Assembly: GCA_028671895.1 (NCBI GenBank)
Contig: CM053810.1
Coordinates: 65,349,501 to 65,413,500 of the forward strand
From: Oenanthe sinensis
Lineage: Eukaryota; Streptophyta; Magnoliopsida; Apiales; Apiaceae
DNA: 64,000 nucleotides
Direction of reading: 5' to 3'
Part shown: positions 1 to 11,899 of the stretch, in pieces
How the letters are laid out: each line of letters starts with the position of its first letter
How positions within the stretch are numbered: the stretch's first letter is position 1
Program-made: the position numbers and the translations under genes
Notes under the pieces: generated by a model
Told to the model about the DNA's origin: nothing
The model's input: the letters and a program-made list of their open reading frames with translations, nothing else
Database searches by the model: none

Positions 1-200
1 CCATAGATGTTTGATAATAAGGTTTAAAGAGGGAAGTTGTTCGAATTAGGGAGCCTTTTCTGAATTTATATGATCTGAATATGCAGTTTGTATTGTATCA
101 GTTAAGTTGTGTTTTGACTTGCCCAAACAACGAGTACCAAGTCTACAACAAGTCACCGGCTGCAAGTATATCTATTGAAAAGATATACACCTTTCTGCAT
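1..200 (+). repeat. 3' flank of an upstream third DETOXIFICATION copy
   Basis: The first bases of the window match the 3' flank of the first DETOXIFICATION gene. The string ccatagatgtttgataa at position 1 recurs at 3820, and the following stretch (ttaagttgtgttttgactt, about 102-120) recurs near 3846. Another block (gggagccttttctgaat, about 48-64) resembles 7379-7396 behind the second gene. I infer that a third tandem transporter copy, or its relic, ends just left of this window. No coding sequence is visible here. Confidence 0.6.
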
Positions 201-1404
201 CCACTTCTTAACCGTTCAATAAAGTTATTGCTTATATATGTAGTTCTTTTACGGATTAAATGATAATTACTAACCAATTTGCAAGAATCACCCAGCTGAA
301 AAAGCTTATAATCGGATTATCATACTACTAAAAGTATATATATCAATCATTGAACACATTAAAACTTTCACAGTCGTTAAATCTCGTTGACTTTAAACAA
401 GGCTCCGTCAATTTGTACGAAATCAACTGCCAACTCAATAAAATAACCCCGATGGGCGACTGTAAAACCTTGACCCAACTTTTTTACGTTTTAATCAATG
501 CTCATGCTCTAAATTATAAAATAAATCAAGTCTTGTTCTCAATTATCCCCAGTCGCATATACATGTCATATATATACATTCATAGACAATCAATTATGAA
601 CCGTAATTGAAGAGATAATGATGACTCAATCCAGTTTAGATATTCTCTTAAACCAAATTAATATTTCATTTGTCTCATCCATTTCTTTACACTTTCCTTT
701 TTGGAATCTACTTTCCAATTCTTTACATTTCAAAACTTATCAAAAATAGTAAAATTTTATAATATAAAAATCAACTACATTCACTACTTTTCTCCGATAT
801 ACTCATTTTATATATTAAATATTAATTGGTCTTACCACTTCACCCACTATGCCGACTTTTCACCATTATCATATATATTTTCTTAACCTCCGTATCCAAC
901 CCAATTATAACCATTAAGATAAGACTGAAGTCGTTAGTGAAGATAATTGAAATTGTTGAGTGAAGATCAAATGGAGATCGACGAAGAAGATGCAGTGCAA
1001 GTACATTCAATTTGTCTTGGTTTAAAAGGAGTTATAACGCATGCCATATGAATTTTTAGTAGTGAAGCTGAAACTTCTTGTAGTAGACATGAAAGTGGCT
1101 TTTCAGCTAGAGTTTGAGCTTCTTCAACATGAACCTGAAATATGTTTTGCAAGAATATAAATGGAGGAAAGTGTGTTGCAAGTGGGTTTTGGGTATTTTC
1201 TTCATGGTTATTATTAAATAAGTAATTTGATTGTAAGTTTTTTCAATTGGATGATCTACTTGCAAATTAGTAGTCAGTTGAATGACGTAACTGACATTTA
1301 ATTAAATAAGAATATGTTGACATTGATTGGTGCAGCAGTAATTTTATTTAATGGTTAACAAGTGGATGGAGAAAGTCAGAAAGGTGTATATCTTTCAATA
1401 ATAA
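201..1404. other. AT-rich spacer upstream of first DETOXIFICATION gene
   Basis: No supportable gene. Short open frames here lack domains and splice context. A slightly GC-richer piece at about 965-1190 looks like a decayed coding fragment but I could not assign it. Homology with the upstream region of the second transporter gene starts only at about 1405. Confidence 0.5.
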
Positions 1405-1554
1405 TATCTTACCTAAGATCCGGCGACTCATTAATCTAATTACACGTTCTCTCGAGTTCATGTCTCTGGCTAGCTGCACTGGCTACTTGCCTACTTATAC
1501 AAGAAGAAAGTTACAGAGAGAGAACTGATCAATCCAGAGGAGACAGTACTAGAA
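1405..1554 (+). promoter_or_regulatory. duplicated proximal promoter/5'UTR of DETOXIFICATION copy 1
   Basis: About 150 bp directly before the ATG are almost identical to 4783-4933 before copy 2, beginning with cctaagatccggcgactcat. The two sequences diverge abruptly upstream. The duplication therefore carried the proximal promoter, but distal regulatory DNA differs between copies. No clear TATA box stands out. Confidence 0.5.
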
Positions 1555-3761
1555 ATGGAAGAGCCACTGCTTGAGACGACAAATAACCATCAAGCAGCTG
1601 GGGCTTCGGTGGAGGTGATGGCGATGGAAACGTTATCGTCATCATCATCATTATTGGTAATAGAAGAGATGAAGAAGATTGTTTACATAGCAATGCCTAT
1701 GGTGGTCACAACTGTTTCTCAAAACCTGTTAAGGGTTATTTCCATGATGATGATTGGCCACCTCGGTGAGCTCTCTCTTTCCGGCGCTTCCATCGCCACT
1801 TCTCTTACTAACGTCACCGGTTTTAGTCTTCTGGTAGGTACAATTATCCCCGTTAACGTATTTTAAAGAGAGAGTAAAATTTCTGGTAGTAAAATGTGGC
1901 TACTATATTGGTTGCGCCATTAATCAGATGAACATCTAGTTACACGGAGTATTATATATAACCTCTTTCTAATATCATGAGTAATTGCGCACTTTGTATG
2001 ACAATCAGCTTGGGATGGCAAGTGCACTGGAAACACTATGTGGCCAAGCTTATGGAGCAGAACAATACCGGATGATAGGAACCTATACCTATGGAGCCAT
2101 TATATCTCTTCTTCTAGTTTGTATACCGATTTCTATTCTATGGTTTTTCACAGAAAACATTCTTATAATGATCGGTCAGGACCCTTTAATCTCACATGAA
2201 GCTGGAATTTATTCAATTTGGCTTATTCCCACACTATTTCCATACGCAATTCTTCAATTGTTGATTCGCTTCTTGCTGACTCAAAGTTTGATATATCCAA
2301 TGCTTTTAAGTTCAGTTGCAGCTTTAGTTTTCCACGTACCTATAACTTGGGTGCTAATTTTCAAGTGTAAACTTGGAAGTGCCGGAGGAGCACTAGGCAT
2401 TGGTTTGTCATATTTGCTTAATGTTATCTTACTCGGGATTTATGTGAAGTACGCATCATCCTGTGAAAAGACTAGGATCTCTTTCTCAAAGGATGTCTTT
2501 CCAAGCATCAGAGAATTCTTCCGATTTGGCATCCCTTCTGCTGTCATGATATGGTACGTAGTAATAATCACCACTCTTTCCTACCAATATTGTTTTAGTT
2601 TCTACATATGCTTTAACTTTTAGAATCTAAATTTATATACCGGCAATGAACAGCCTTGAGTGGTGGTCATATGAGTTTGTTATATTGCTCTCCGGGCTTT
2701 TGCCAAATCCTCAACTTGAGACTTCAGTCCTGTCAATATGGTACTTCTCTTTTCCATGCCATATAATATGAGTTTGAATTGGTAGGATGAATCTATATTC
2801 AGCTTATTTTTAACTTGAGTTTTGACCAATAGTCTTGTAGTCTCTTCACTTCACTACTTCATACCATATTCTTTTGGTGCTGGAGCAAGGTACGTCTCAG
2901 AACTAAATGTTTGTACATTGATCTTTTTATGGCTGATATTCTGAATACGTAATTCTTGCATGTGTAATTGAACATGATATAGCACTCGAGTCTCGAATGA
3001 GTTAGGTGCAGGGCATCCAGAGGCAGCTAGACTGGCTGCTTGGGTTGCAACATTTCTTGCAGTTATAGAGGTGGTCATTGCTAGCGCAATTCTTTATAGC
3101 TGCAGGTCTGTATTGGGATATGCTTTTGGGGAAGAGAAAGAAGTGGTCGATTATGTCAAAGAAATGATTCCCCTTTTAAGTCTTTCAATTACGGTGGACT
3201 GCTTGGCAGCATTGTTTTCTGGTTTGCATATGTCTTCTCTCTACTTATAACTATTTTAATGTCGCTCTGTATCTTGTAACAATTTTTAAATATAATTAAT
3301 GATTTTCAAAGAACACTGAACTAATTTCTAAAACTACTTCACTTTAGTGGACTAAATAAATATTATAGGAATGTATCTTATCTGAATCAGGGGTTGCTAG
3401 AGGGGTCGGGTGGCAGCGTCTAGGAGCATATGTGAACCTTGGAGCATATTATGTGGGTGGAATTCCAATTGCATGCACGTTGGCTTTTGTTTTTCATTGG
3501 AGAGGAAAGGGCCTTTGGATAGGTTTAACTATTGGCTCACTCCTGCAAACTTTCATGCTTATGGTGATAACATTCTTCACTGATTGGAAGAAGCAGGTTC
3601 ATTATTAATTACTCATAATTACACCTACCTATAATACTTCTAGTTATGATTTTAAATATGCGAAGCTGATGAATTGAAAATGCTTTAAATCACGGGTAAT
3701 GCAGGCAAGAGAGGCAAGGGAGAGGATATTTGAGGGGAGATCGCAGCTAACAATCGAATGA
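1555..3761 (+). CDS. DETOXIFICATION (MATE) efflux transporter, tandem copy 1
   Basis: Multi-antimicrobial extrusion transporter, a family of 12-helix membrane antiporters that export secondary metabolites or xenobiotics across the plasma membrane or tonoplast using a cation gradient. Exons: 1555-1833, 2009-2553, 2654-2740, 2833-2889, 2983-3221, 3391-3596, 3705-3761. They sum to 1470 nt (489 aa) with every junction in phase, a normal family length. The seven-exon layout is typical. Recognisable signatures are GMASALETLCGQAYGA at the start of exon 2, the GQDPLIS loop, TRVSNELGAGHPEAARLA in exon 5 and VARGVGWQRLGAYVNLGAYY across exon 6. The N-terminus (MEEPLLE) and overall pattern resemble the DTX14-18 group, but I cannot name the orthologue or the substrate. 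The gene is intact. Its N-terminal linker (residues about 12-38) and exon 6 differ most from copy 2. Confidence 0.92.
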
Positions 3762-4782
3762 ATAGATTTATGATAAGTTTTGATGGAGCATAATTTTAAA
3801 AAGCTGGATTATAATTATTCCATAGATGTTTGATAATTGTATTAGTTAAGTTGTGTTTTGACTTACCCGAACAATAAGTGCCAAGTCTGCAATAATTCCA
3901 GCCTGCAATGGTGTAGAAAATGTTTTTTGATTTGTATAATTATAAACTATCCTTAATCTTTATCTTAAAAATACAAGCTAGATAAAAGGCACAAATCTAA
4001 ATATTTGAAAATATAAAAGTATTTTTATTATTGAATATTTTATTGCCATATTAATGTTCGCCAATATTTTCATTATCTTGCATGCTAGGAAAAAGAATAA
4101 AGGTTTACAAATTATTTTAGTATTTTGAATATTTTTAGGTTGTCATGGTAGCATTTAATTATTTTACATAACAAAGATTATGTTATTATTTCAGATATTA
4201 TATTTATGTTTGAATATTTTAAAATAATATAAATATAATTCATAATAAAATTTCAAATATAATAGATTAAATTTGCATAGAAGAGGACAAAACCTTGTCC
4301 CCTGCTACAACCTCCATGCGTGATGGTGCCCGGCTGCGGCTGTAATGAAATTAATTGTGTTAATAAATGAGGGCAATGATTCCAAAAAAATAAGTACTCG
4401 TAGGGAGGGCAAGGTCAAGGGCATTGCATTTTATTATGTGGACACCTCGAATTCAAGTAGTCCGTAGATTAAAATCAAAGAGTTATTCAACCTCATTTTC
4501 TAGAATGACGACCGCTCTGAAGAGTATTAATCAAATTCAAAACCTATAGTATAAACTGGTCTATATTCTATTCTATTGAGAGAGAAAAAGACGACAGAGA
4601 GTAGATGTTAACAACGGAGGGATTAGCAATGACAAGTTAGAGCACCCCATTGTCAGTCTATATATTAACCAGCTCCTGCATATTAAATATTGTGGCAATT
4701 CAGAAGGTTTGATTTTTCACGTGAAAAAATGACACGGTCTTAATGGTGCTGCCGTGCTGGAGCATGTATATATAAAATATTT
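3762..4782. other. spacer between the two DETOXIFICATION genes
   Basis: The first 150 bp are 3'UTR and flank shared with the window's left edge. The rest is AT-rich with no credible coding region. A poorly conserved, somewhat GC-richer stretch at about 4290-4470 has no recognisable identity. Confidence 0.5.
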
Positions 4783-4933
4783 ATATCTCACCTAAGATCC
4801 GGCGACTCATTAATCCAATTACACGTTCTCTTGGGTTCATGTCTCTGGCTAGCTGCACTGGCTACTTGCCTACTAATACAAGAAGAAAGTTACAGAGAGA
4901 GAACTGATCAATCCAGAGGAGACAGTACTAGAA
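4783..4933 (+). promoter_or_regulatory. duplicated proximal promoter/5'UTR of DETOXIFICATION copy 2
   Basis: Near-identical to 1405-1554 up to the ATG, including the purine-rich leader aagaagaaagttacagagag. The sequence upstream of 4783 is unrelated to that of copy 1, so this marks the left breakpoint of the duplication. Confidence 0.5.
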
Positions 4934-7275
4934 ATGGAAGAGCCACTGCTTGAGACGACAAATAACCATCAAGTGGTTGTGGTGGAGATGAATATGTTGT
5001 CATCATCATCATTACCAAGAAGGTGGAAGACACTGGTAATAGAAGAGATGAAAAAGGTTGTTTACATAGCAATGCCTATGGTGGTCACAACTGTTTCTCA
5101 AAACCTGTTAAGGGTTATTTCCATGATGATGATTGGCCACCTCGGTGAGCTCTCTCTCTCCGGCGCTTCCATAGCCACTTCTCTTACCAACGTCACCGGT
5201 TTTAGTCTTCTGGTAGGTACACAGTTATCCCCTTCGACGTCTTTTGTAACTCTACTCGTGTGCCTAAAGAGAGGGTAAACTTGACATTATAAGAACTAGG
5301 AATTATAAATTAAGTAAAGAGAATCTCAGTTATTTTAAACTTAAGAATTATGCAAGACTCTAAATCCACTTTACATAGCAGAAATACACTTTGATGAATC
5401 TAACTGTGGCTACTATATTGGTTGCGCCATTAATCAGATGAACATATATATAGTTACACAGAGTATTATATAACCTCTTTTTAATATATATCATGAGTAA
5501 TTACGCACTTTGTATGCCGATCAGTTTGGGATGGCAAGTGCACTGGAAACACTGTGTGGCCAAGCTTATGGAGCACAACAATACCGGATGATTGGAACCT
5601 ATACCTATGGAGCCATTATATCTCTTCTTCTAGTTTGTATACCAGTATCTGTTTTATGGATCTTCACAGAAAAACTTCTTGTAATGATCGGTCAAGACCC
5701 TTTAATCTCACACGAAGCTGGCATTTATTCAATCTGGCTTATTCCCACACTTTTTCCATACGCAATTCTTCAATTGTTGATTCGCTTCTTGCTAACCCAA
5801 AGTTTGATTTATCCAATGCTTTTAAGTTCAGTTTCAGCTTTAGTTTTCCACGTACCTATATCTTGGGTGCTAATTTTCAAGTTTAAATTTGGAAGTGTTG
5901 GAGGAGCACTGGGCATTGGTTTGTCGTATTGGCTTAATGTTATCCTGCTCGGGATTTATGTGAAGTACGCATCATCCTGTGAAAAGACTAGGATCTCTTT
6001 CTCAAAGGATGTCTTTCCAAGCATCAGAGAATTCTTCCGATTTGGCATCCCTTCTGCTGTCATGATATGGTACGTAATAATAATCACCAATATTGTTTTA
6101 GTTTCTACATATGCTTTTACTTTTAGGATCTGAATTTATATACTGGCAATGAACAGCCTTGAGTGGTGGTCATATGAGCTTGTTATATTGCTCTCCGGGC
6201 TTTTGCCAAATCCTCAACTTGAGACTTCAGTCCTGTCAATATGGTACTTCTCTTTTCCATACCTATATACGAGCTTGAATTGGTAGGATGAATTTATATT
6301 CAGCTTCTTTTAAACCTGACTTTTGACCAATAGTCTTGTAGTCTCTTCACTTCACTACTTCATACCATATTCTTTTAGTGCTGGAGCAAGGTACGTCTCA
6401 GAACTTAATGTTTGTACATTTATTTGTTTATGGCTGATATTCTGATTACGTAACTCTTGCATGTGTATATTGAACATGATATAGCACTCGAGTCTCGAAT
6501 GAGTTAGGTGCAGGGAATCCAGAGGCAGCTAGACTGGCTGCTTGGGTTGCAACATTTCTTGCAGTTATAGAGGGGGGCATAGCGAGCGCAATTCTTTATA
6601 GCTGCAGGTCTGTTTTGGGGTATGCTTTCGGGGAAGAGAAAGAAGTGGTTGATTATGTCAAAGAAATGATTCCCCTTTTAAGTATTTCAATTATGGTGGA
6701 CTGCTTGGCAGCACTGTTTTCTGGTTTGCATCTATCTTCTCTCTACTTAATAATTATTTTAATGTCGCTTTGTAATTTATAACAATTTGTAAATATAATT
6801 AATTATTTTCAAAGAACACTTGACTAATTTCTAAAACAACTTCATTTTACTGGAGTAAATAAATATTATAGGAATGTATCTTATCTGAATCAGGGGTTGC
6901 TAGAGGGGTCGGGTGGCAGCATCTAGGAGCATATGTGAATCTTGGAGCATTTTATCTGTGTGGAATTCCATTGGCATGTGTGTTAACTTTTGTTTTTCGT
7001 TGGAGAGGGAAGGGCCTTTGGATAGGTTTAACTACTGCTGCATTCCTGCAAGGTTTTATGCTCATGACGATAACATTTTTCACAGATTGGAAAAGGCAGG
7101 TTTGTCATTATAAAATTACATCCACCTATAAATTTGCAATCTTTTCTATCTATTTAATAATATGTTCTAGTTTCGGATGGAAGCTGATGAACTGAATGTT
7201 TCAAAACACGGAATGCAGGCAAGAGAGGCAAGGAAGAGGATATTTGAGGGGAGATCTCAGCTGACAATCGAATGA
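4934..7275 (+). CDS. DETOXIFICATION (MATE) efflux transporter, tandem copy 2
   Basis: Second intact MATE transporter, with the same role and fold as copy 1. Exons: 4934-5212, 5525-6069, 6157-6243, 6334-6390, 6485-6723, 6894-7099, 7219-7275. Each exon has exactly the length of its counterpart in copy 1, again giving 489 aa. The core (GMASALETLCGQAYGA, VSNELGAGNPEAARLA, VARGVGWQHLGAYVNLGAFY) is conserved. Differences concentrate in residues about 13-35, where the linker is rewritten at constant length, and in exon 6 (for example FYLCGIPLACVLTFVFRW versus YYVGGIPIACTLAFVFHW). Exon 4 reads FSAGAS instead of FGAGAS. Introns also align with copy 1, so the duplication is recent. Divergence in exon 6 and the N-terminus could affect substrate range or regulation; that is inference. 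Confidence 0.92.
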
Positions 7276-7439
7276 GCAGAGGCTTTATATATAATAAGCT
7301 AGGTTTCTGATGGAACAAATTGCTGAAATTTGGATTATAATTCTCCTGTTTGTACTAATTAATTTCTTGTCCAAATTGGGAAGCCCTTTCTGAATTTTTT
7401 ATAATATGAACATGCAGTTTTTCCTATCTGCTATAAAAA

Positions 7440-7690
7440 TATTTTGGATCCGCCCTTGGAGACCGGAGATCTCAGCTATCAAGTGAATGAAATATCTCAT
7501 GAATCAAATCGTTGAAAGTTGGATTATATTTGCTTTCAATTATTTATGTTTGTATTAACTCATTATTTGGCACCACAAGAACAGCTAAATAGATTTACAG
7601 AGTCAAGTTGTTCCCATTAACTCATTAAAAGGCCTTTTCTGAATTCTTATGTTCTGCAGATGTTTGCATCAATTTAATTGTGAGTGTTCT
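7440..7690 (+). pseudogene. relic of DETOXIFICATION last exon and 3' flank
   Basis: Around 7462-7490 the sequence cggagatctcagctatca ending in gtgaatga resembles the last exon of the two transporter genes (RSQL followed by a short tail and a stop). Downstream, at about 7625-7660, it carries ccttttctgaattcttatg, like the 3' flank blocks at 52-72 and 7386-7400. It appears to be the 3' end of a further, deleted copy. No upstream exons remain. Confidence 0.5.
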
Positions 7691-7879
7691 TTGCGTTTCC
7701 CTGCGTATCCACTTTCTTCTTGGAATCGAGTATTGAACCGACCACACGCCACATGCCAAATACTGCAGAGTGTGGTCCCTTGAATAAAATTTATTGATTT
7801 GTGAATATGTGATTGCTGTATCGATCTGTTATTACGAAATAAATATTTTCCTTCTCAAATTACTTTGACAAACAGAACA

Positions 7880-8240
7880 CTATATTATTATAGTCTAAAG
7901 ATTAAAAACTTTGATAAGTCGGTTGGTAATGGGCACCAACCTAAAAAAAAATATGTATTAGATATAATTTTATTTATTATAATACGAGCTCTAACTATAT
8001 ACATATTTATATTAACTAAAATTTTAGTCCAATTATAACACGGTCCAAATTAGAACATATTTCTATTAAATTGAATAAATTTATATAAAATAAGAGAATA
8101 TATAATATTAATATAAATTATTAATATTATTAAATTTTATATTAAATATCAATAAGAATATAAATAAAAAATCAATTTACTAGTTTCAAAAATAAATAAA
8201 TTAATTTACCTAAATATTAATTATTCATGTATTATAAGGT
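7880..8240. repeat. AT-rich dispersed repeat, copy A
   Basis: Shares long colinear stretches with 11600-11840 and 11900-12180, for example aataaatttatataaaataa, ttattataatacg and aaattttatattaaata, in the same order and orientation. No coding capacity and no obvious terminal repeats. Probably a non-autonomous or decayed element. Confidence 0.55.
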
Positions 8241-8763
8241 TGTAATATCTAAATTACAAGATACGTAATGTAGTTGTACCTTGCAGTTGTAAAGTGCTGA
8301 CCAGGTATTAAATTATGTAACTTCTGATATATAAATTATAAGTGTATTAAAAATCACCCCAAAAAGTCGCATATATGCCAAGACTTTTGTATTATTGTAT
8401 GGTGTTCAACTCAATAAATAGTAAAACATATGGCCGACATGCAGTTATATAACCAGCTTTCATCCAGAAACTAATGTGTATCTAGAAAATACAATGCACC
8501 AAAAAAGGTGTACGTTGCCGGTTAATTTATGGCGCCTTTTCTGAGTTTTCTCATCTCTCTTGATCGATCAGTATGCCAAACTAAAACTAAATACACATGA
8601 CATGCGAATATATAAATTTCTAAGAAAATTAAAGAATCATAATTTCCATGATTATTAATATCAATACTTTCATTTTTCAAGCCAAAGTTCCTTTACTTTA
8701 TCATACAGATGAATGATGCACAAACATATAAAAGCTGAAACATTAGTATAACTTGGATATATA

Positions 8764-9183
8764 TCAGGAAGTTGTAGACATCGACTTGTAAATCTCCATA
8801 ACAACTCTGTTGTCAAACTCTGATGGCGCATAAGACGCTGTAGTTTTACGTGCTTTCGGAACTCTTTTGTCACCAAAAGTAGTAGCTCCATTGCCAGCCA
8901 AATTAAGCATCATGTTATAGTACCCATTTTTCACTTTCCTCCATATATTAAACGACGATGACTGATCCGTTGTCGACGTCGATCGACTCCCCTTTGAAGC
9001 TTCAAATTGAGAATGATTCTTGTTCGCATCTCCAAATCTTACGGTCTTTATGTTTTTTCTTGACGGTGTTGAACTAGCACTACTTGGACCACTAGTGTCA
9101 TAGTAGTAGTTACCGTTATATCCGCTCCTGCTTCTTGTTCCCTTCAAGCTCTCTCTTACTGAACGTGATGAGAATTTCTCCAT
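8764..9183 (-). CDS. small basic Ser/Thr-rich plant protein, function unknown
   Basis: A 139-aa intronless gene on the minus strand, starting at the ATG at 9183. It is richer in GC than its surroundings and has a plausible TATA-like stretch (complement of tgtgtatatattggg, about 9252-9266) some 75 bp upstream. The N-terminal half is Ser/Arg/Gly-rich (ESLKGTRSRSG, SSASSTPSRKNIKTVRFGD). The C-terminal half holds a compact motif with FNIWRKVKNGYYNMMLNLAG and ends with EFDNRVVMEIYKSM. It has no signal peptide, membrane helix or catalytic motif that I recognise. The composition and short conserved-looking tail resemble stress- or ABA-induced plant proteins of unknown function, but I cannot assign a family. 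No neighbour suggests a role. Confidence 0.6.
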   Translation of the reverse strand: MEKFSSRSVRESLKGTRSRSGYNGNYYYDTSGPSSASSTPSRKNIKTVRFGDANKNHSQFEASKGSRSTSTTDQSSSFNIWRKVKNGYYNMMLNLAGNGATTFGDKRVPKARKTTASYAPSEFDNRVVMEIYKSMSTTS

Positions 9184-9259
9184 TTTTTGTTTCTATATCA
9201 GTTGCTGTTTAGAGACTTGTAGAGTTACAGAACATGCAGATCTTGTTGCAGGTGTGTAT

Positions 9260-10630
9260 ATATTGGGAAATATGAGACTATATGATTGAGCAGGGAACCA
9301 AGTCAAAAGGAACGGTTCGGGCTAATAAATGAAAAAGATTATTGTAGAAAAGTCAGATCAAGAAAGTACAAATTCTCCTGCATAGTTGGCGTGGCGTGTA
9401 GTGTAGTACCTCTCGCTCTAAATTTATCAGAGTAATGTTTGGTGCACAAAAATGGATACAAAAACATGTGCATAATTGTATTTCACTGTCTTTTGTTTTT
9501 TCGGACTGTATTATTTTTGTTAGTTCACGTTTACTTTTCTTTTTGTTAATAATATTATTAGTTGTTATTTTATTTTTTAATCTTTTCTAATGTTCTTTTC
9601 TTGGATAACTTTTTTTTTATTGATTCATATTTTCATATTCTGTTTATTTTTATTTTTTTTTAATTTTCACGGGTTTCTTCTTGTATAGTATGTACTAAAT
9701 TACTTTTTTTTTTTAATTTATACTCCAAAATTATTAGTACATTTTATTATATGTATCATAATTTAAAAATAAATTTTTGTTTTAATATTTTTACATATAC
9801 ACAAAATAGTATAATCTAATATATATTATATATCGGTTTCTAAAAAGATTTCATAAATATGTACTATATTATTTTGTCAACTATTGAATTGTATATAAAG
9901 TACTTTAACGTATATGTAACATATATATTATATTATATTCTTTTGAGTATATATAAAAAATTTAATATTAAAATTAAGATACATATGATAAAATGCATTA
10001 ATAATTTTGGTGTATAGTTAAATTAAAAAATATAATTCAACAAACAAACTATATAAGAAGAAAACAGTGAAATATAATTTTTTTAGAAAAGATATGAATG
10101 TATAAATTAATTTAAAAAATATACTAAAAAAGAATACTAAGAAGAGATATTTTTATTCAAAATCATTTAATTTAATCTTTGAAAATTAAATTTAAAATTA
10201 TGGGATGACAAAGCATAATTTACAAATTTGACTTTGTTAATAAAATTGTGATTGACTTTTGTTTTTTTAATATTAAATCATGTTTTTAATTGCGTGTGTA
10301 GTTCTCTTTTACATATAATTATTTGTGGCAAATCACATCGGAAAGAGATTGAATTTTAGACTTCAAAAAATTATAAATTTTATATATCATATTTTCTTTA
10401 AAGTTAATCACATTTTTAATGAATTTAATTGATGCATAAAATAATGTAATATACCCATTTTCTTCATGACGTTTGCTCTATGTGTATTATAATATAAATT
10501 TTTATTCCAACAAACACCCCAATGTCTCATAAATTAATTAAAAATAAAAATCAAAGCAAATTTTGATACATTCAATTCTCAGATTCTCAGTCGTACGTAT
10601 ATATGTCCAAGTTCTCGGTACGTGCTATAT
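9260..10630. other. AT desert, nothing recognised
   Basis: Very AT-rich sequence with T and A homopolymers. No coding region, RNA gene or clear repeat structure was found. Confidence 0.5.
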
Positions 10631-10631
10631 T

Positions 10632-11358
10632 ATTATAGGTAGGGGTGAACATGGGTAGGGTTGGGTCGGGTTTTCGTCAAATCTCGACCCAATTCGATTA
10701 GTTCGGTTTTATAAAAAATCAACTCATTAATTGTAAAAAAAATCGTAATCCAATCCAACCCAACCCAATTAGTTCGTTTTTTTATAATCGTAACCCAACC
10801 CAACCCAGAAATTTCTGCACTGTTGCAGAAATTTGTAGAAAATATTCTGCACTGTTGCAGAAATTTATATAGTGCAGAAATTTGTAGAAAATATTCTGCA
10901 CTGTTGCAGAAATTTATATAGTGCAGAAATTTGTAGAAAATATTCTGCACTGTTGCAGAAAATTTATATAGTGCAGAAATTTGTAGAAAAAATTCTGCAC
11001 TGTTGCAGAAAATTCTGCTTGTTGCAGAAAATGTTGCAAGAGCCGGAAAGTGTTGCAGAATGTGTTGCAAAAAAATTATATAGTGCAGAAAATTTATATA
11101 GTGCAGAAATTTGTAAAAAATATGTAAAAAATATATAGAATATGCAAAAAATTCTGCATTTTATGTAATCGGTTTGGTTCGGGTTGGGTAAGGGTTAAAA
11201 TTTGTTAAACCCTTACCCAACCCAATTAGTTCGGGTTTTTTAAAAATTAACCTATTTATATTTCGGTTTCGGACGGTTCGGTTTATTCAGCCGAAAAAAG
11301 GGGTGGGTTGGTTCGAGTTGACGGTTTAATCGGATTTCTGTTCACCCCTAATTATAGG
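10632..11358. mobile_element. hAT-type MITE with internal minisatellite
   Basis: The element runs 10640-11350 (711 bp) and begins taggggtgaaca. It ends in the inverse (tgttcaccccta), a 12-bp perfect terminal inverted repeat of the hAT type. It is flanked by a perfect 8-bp target duplication, attatagg, at 10632-10639 and 11351-11358, the size expected for hAT transposases. Subterminal regions are rich in gggttgggt / acccaaccc motifs. The centre (about 10810-11030) is a minisatellite of about four copies with a 49-bp period. The element has no transposase and is non-autonomous. Open frames on both strands here come from the repeats. Confidence 0.88.
10810..11030. repeat. 49-bp minisatellite inside the hAT MITE
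   Basis: Roughly four tandem units, each containing ttctgcactgttgcag followed by aaatttatatagtgcag and aaatttgtagaaaat. The later units degenerate into shorter pieces up to about 11130. Each unit can fold, because ctgca and tgcag segments alternate, which may explain its instability. Confidence 0.8.
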
Positions 11359-11599
11359 TCATCTACTTCCAGAATATGTATTTGTGAACTTTATATATTT
11401 ACAAATACTCCGTACTGTAGTATTCAAAATTTATACATAATCAACTACACCAGGTACCAAGTTGCATAGTTATTTATTGCAATTGTACTTTACTGGTTGT
11501 TAGTCGCAATGGTGAAATCAGGATAGGAATAATTTAACTAACCTATAGTACGTTATTACGACGGAAATATTAAATGTTTTGGTGCATTGGAATATAATA

Positions 11600-11840
11600 T
11601 TACTTCTTATAATATGATCCCTAATTATATATATATTCATATTATTTAAAAATTTATTTTTTAGTCTAATTATATATTTATTATAATACGGTTCTAAATT
11701 ATAACATATTTATATTAAATAGAATAAATTTATATAAAATAAGAGAACATATAAAATTAATATAAATTCTTATATTATAAAATTTTATATTAAATATAAA
11801 TAAAAAATTAATTTATTTAAATATTAGTTATCTCTTGTTT
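11600..11840. repeat. AT-rich dispersed repeat, copy B
   Basis: Colinear with 7880-8240 and 11900-12180. Copies B and C lie in direct tandem. Confidence 0.55.
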
Positions 11841-11899
11841 CACACAGGTTATAAGTTTGTATAATATTATTAAAAGATATAGTAAACTATATATATTAT

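Noticed and set aside
967..1152. Possible coding fragment upstream of the first transporter gene
   Set aside because: No splice context, no recognisable domain, and stops in all frames nearby.
10810..11030. CRISPR-like regular repeat array
   Set aside because: No unique spacers, nuclear plant context, and the array lies within terminal inverted repeats of a transposon.
10633..11138. Open frames of 145 aa (minus) and 88 aa (plus) with repeated peptide units
   Set aside because: They are products of the 49-bp minisatellite inside a MITE and exist on both strands.
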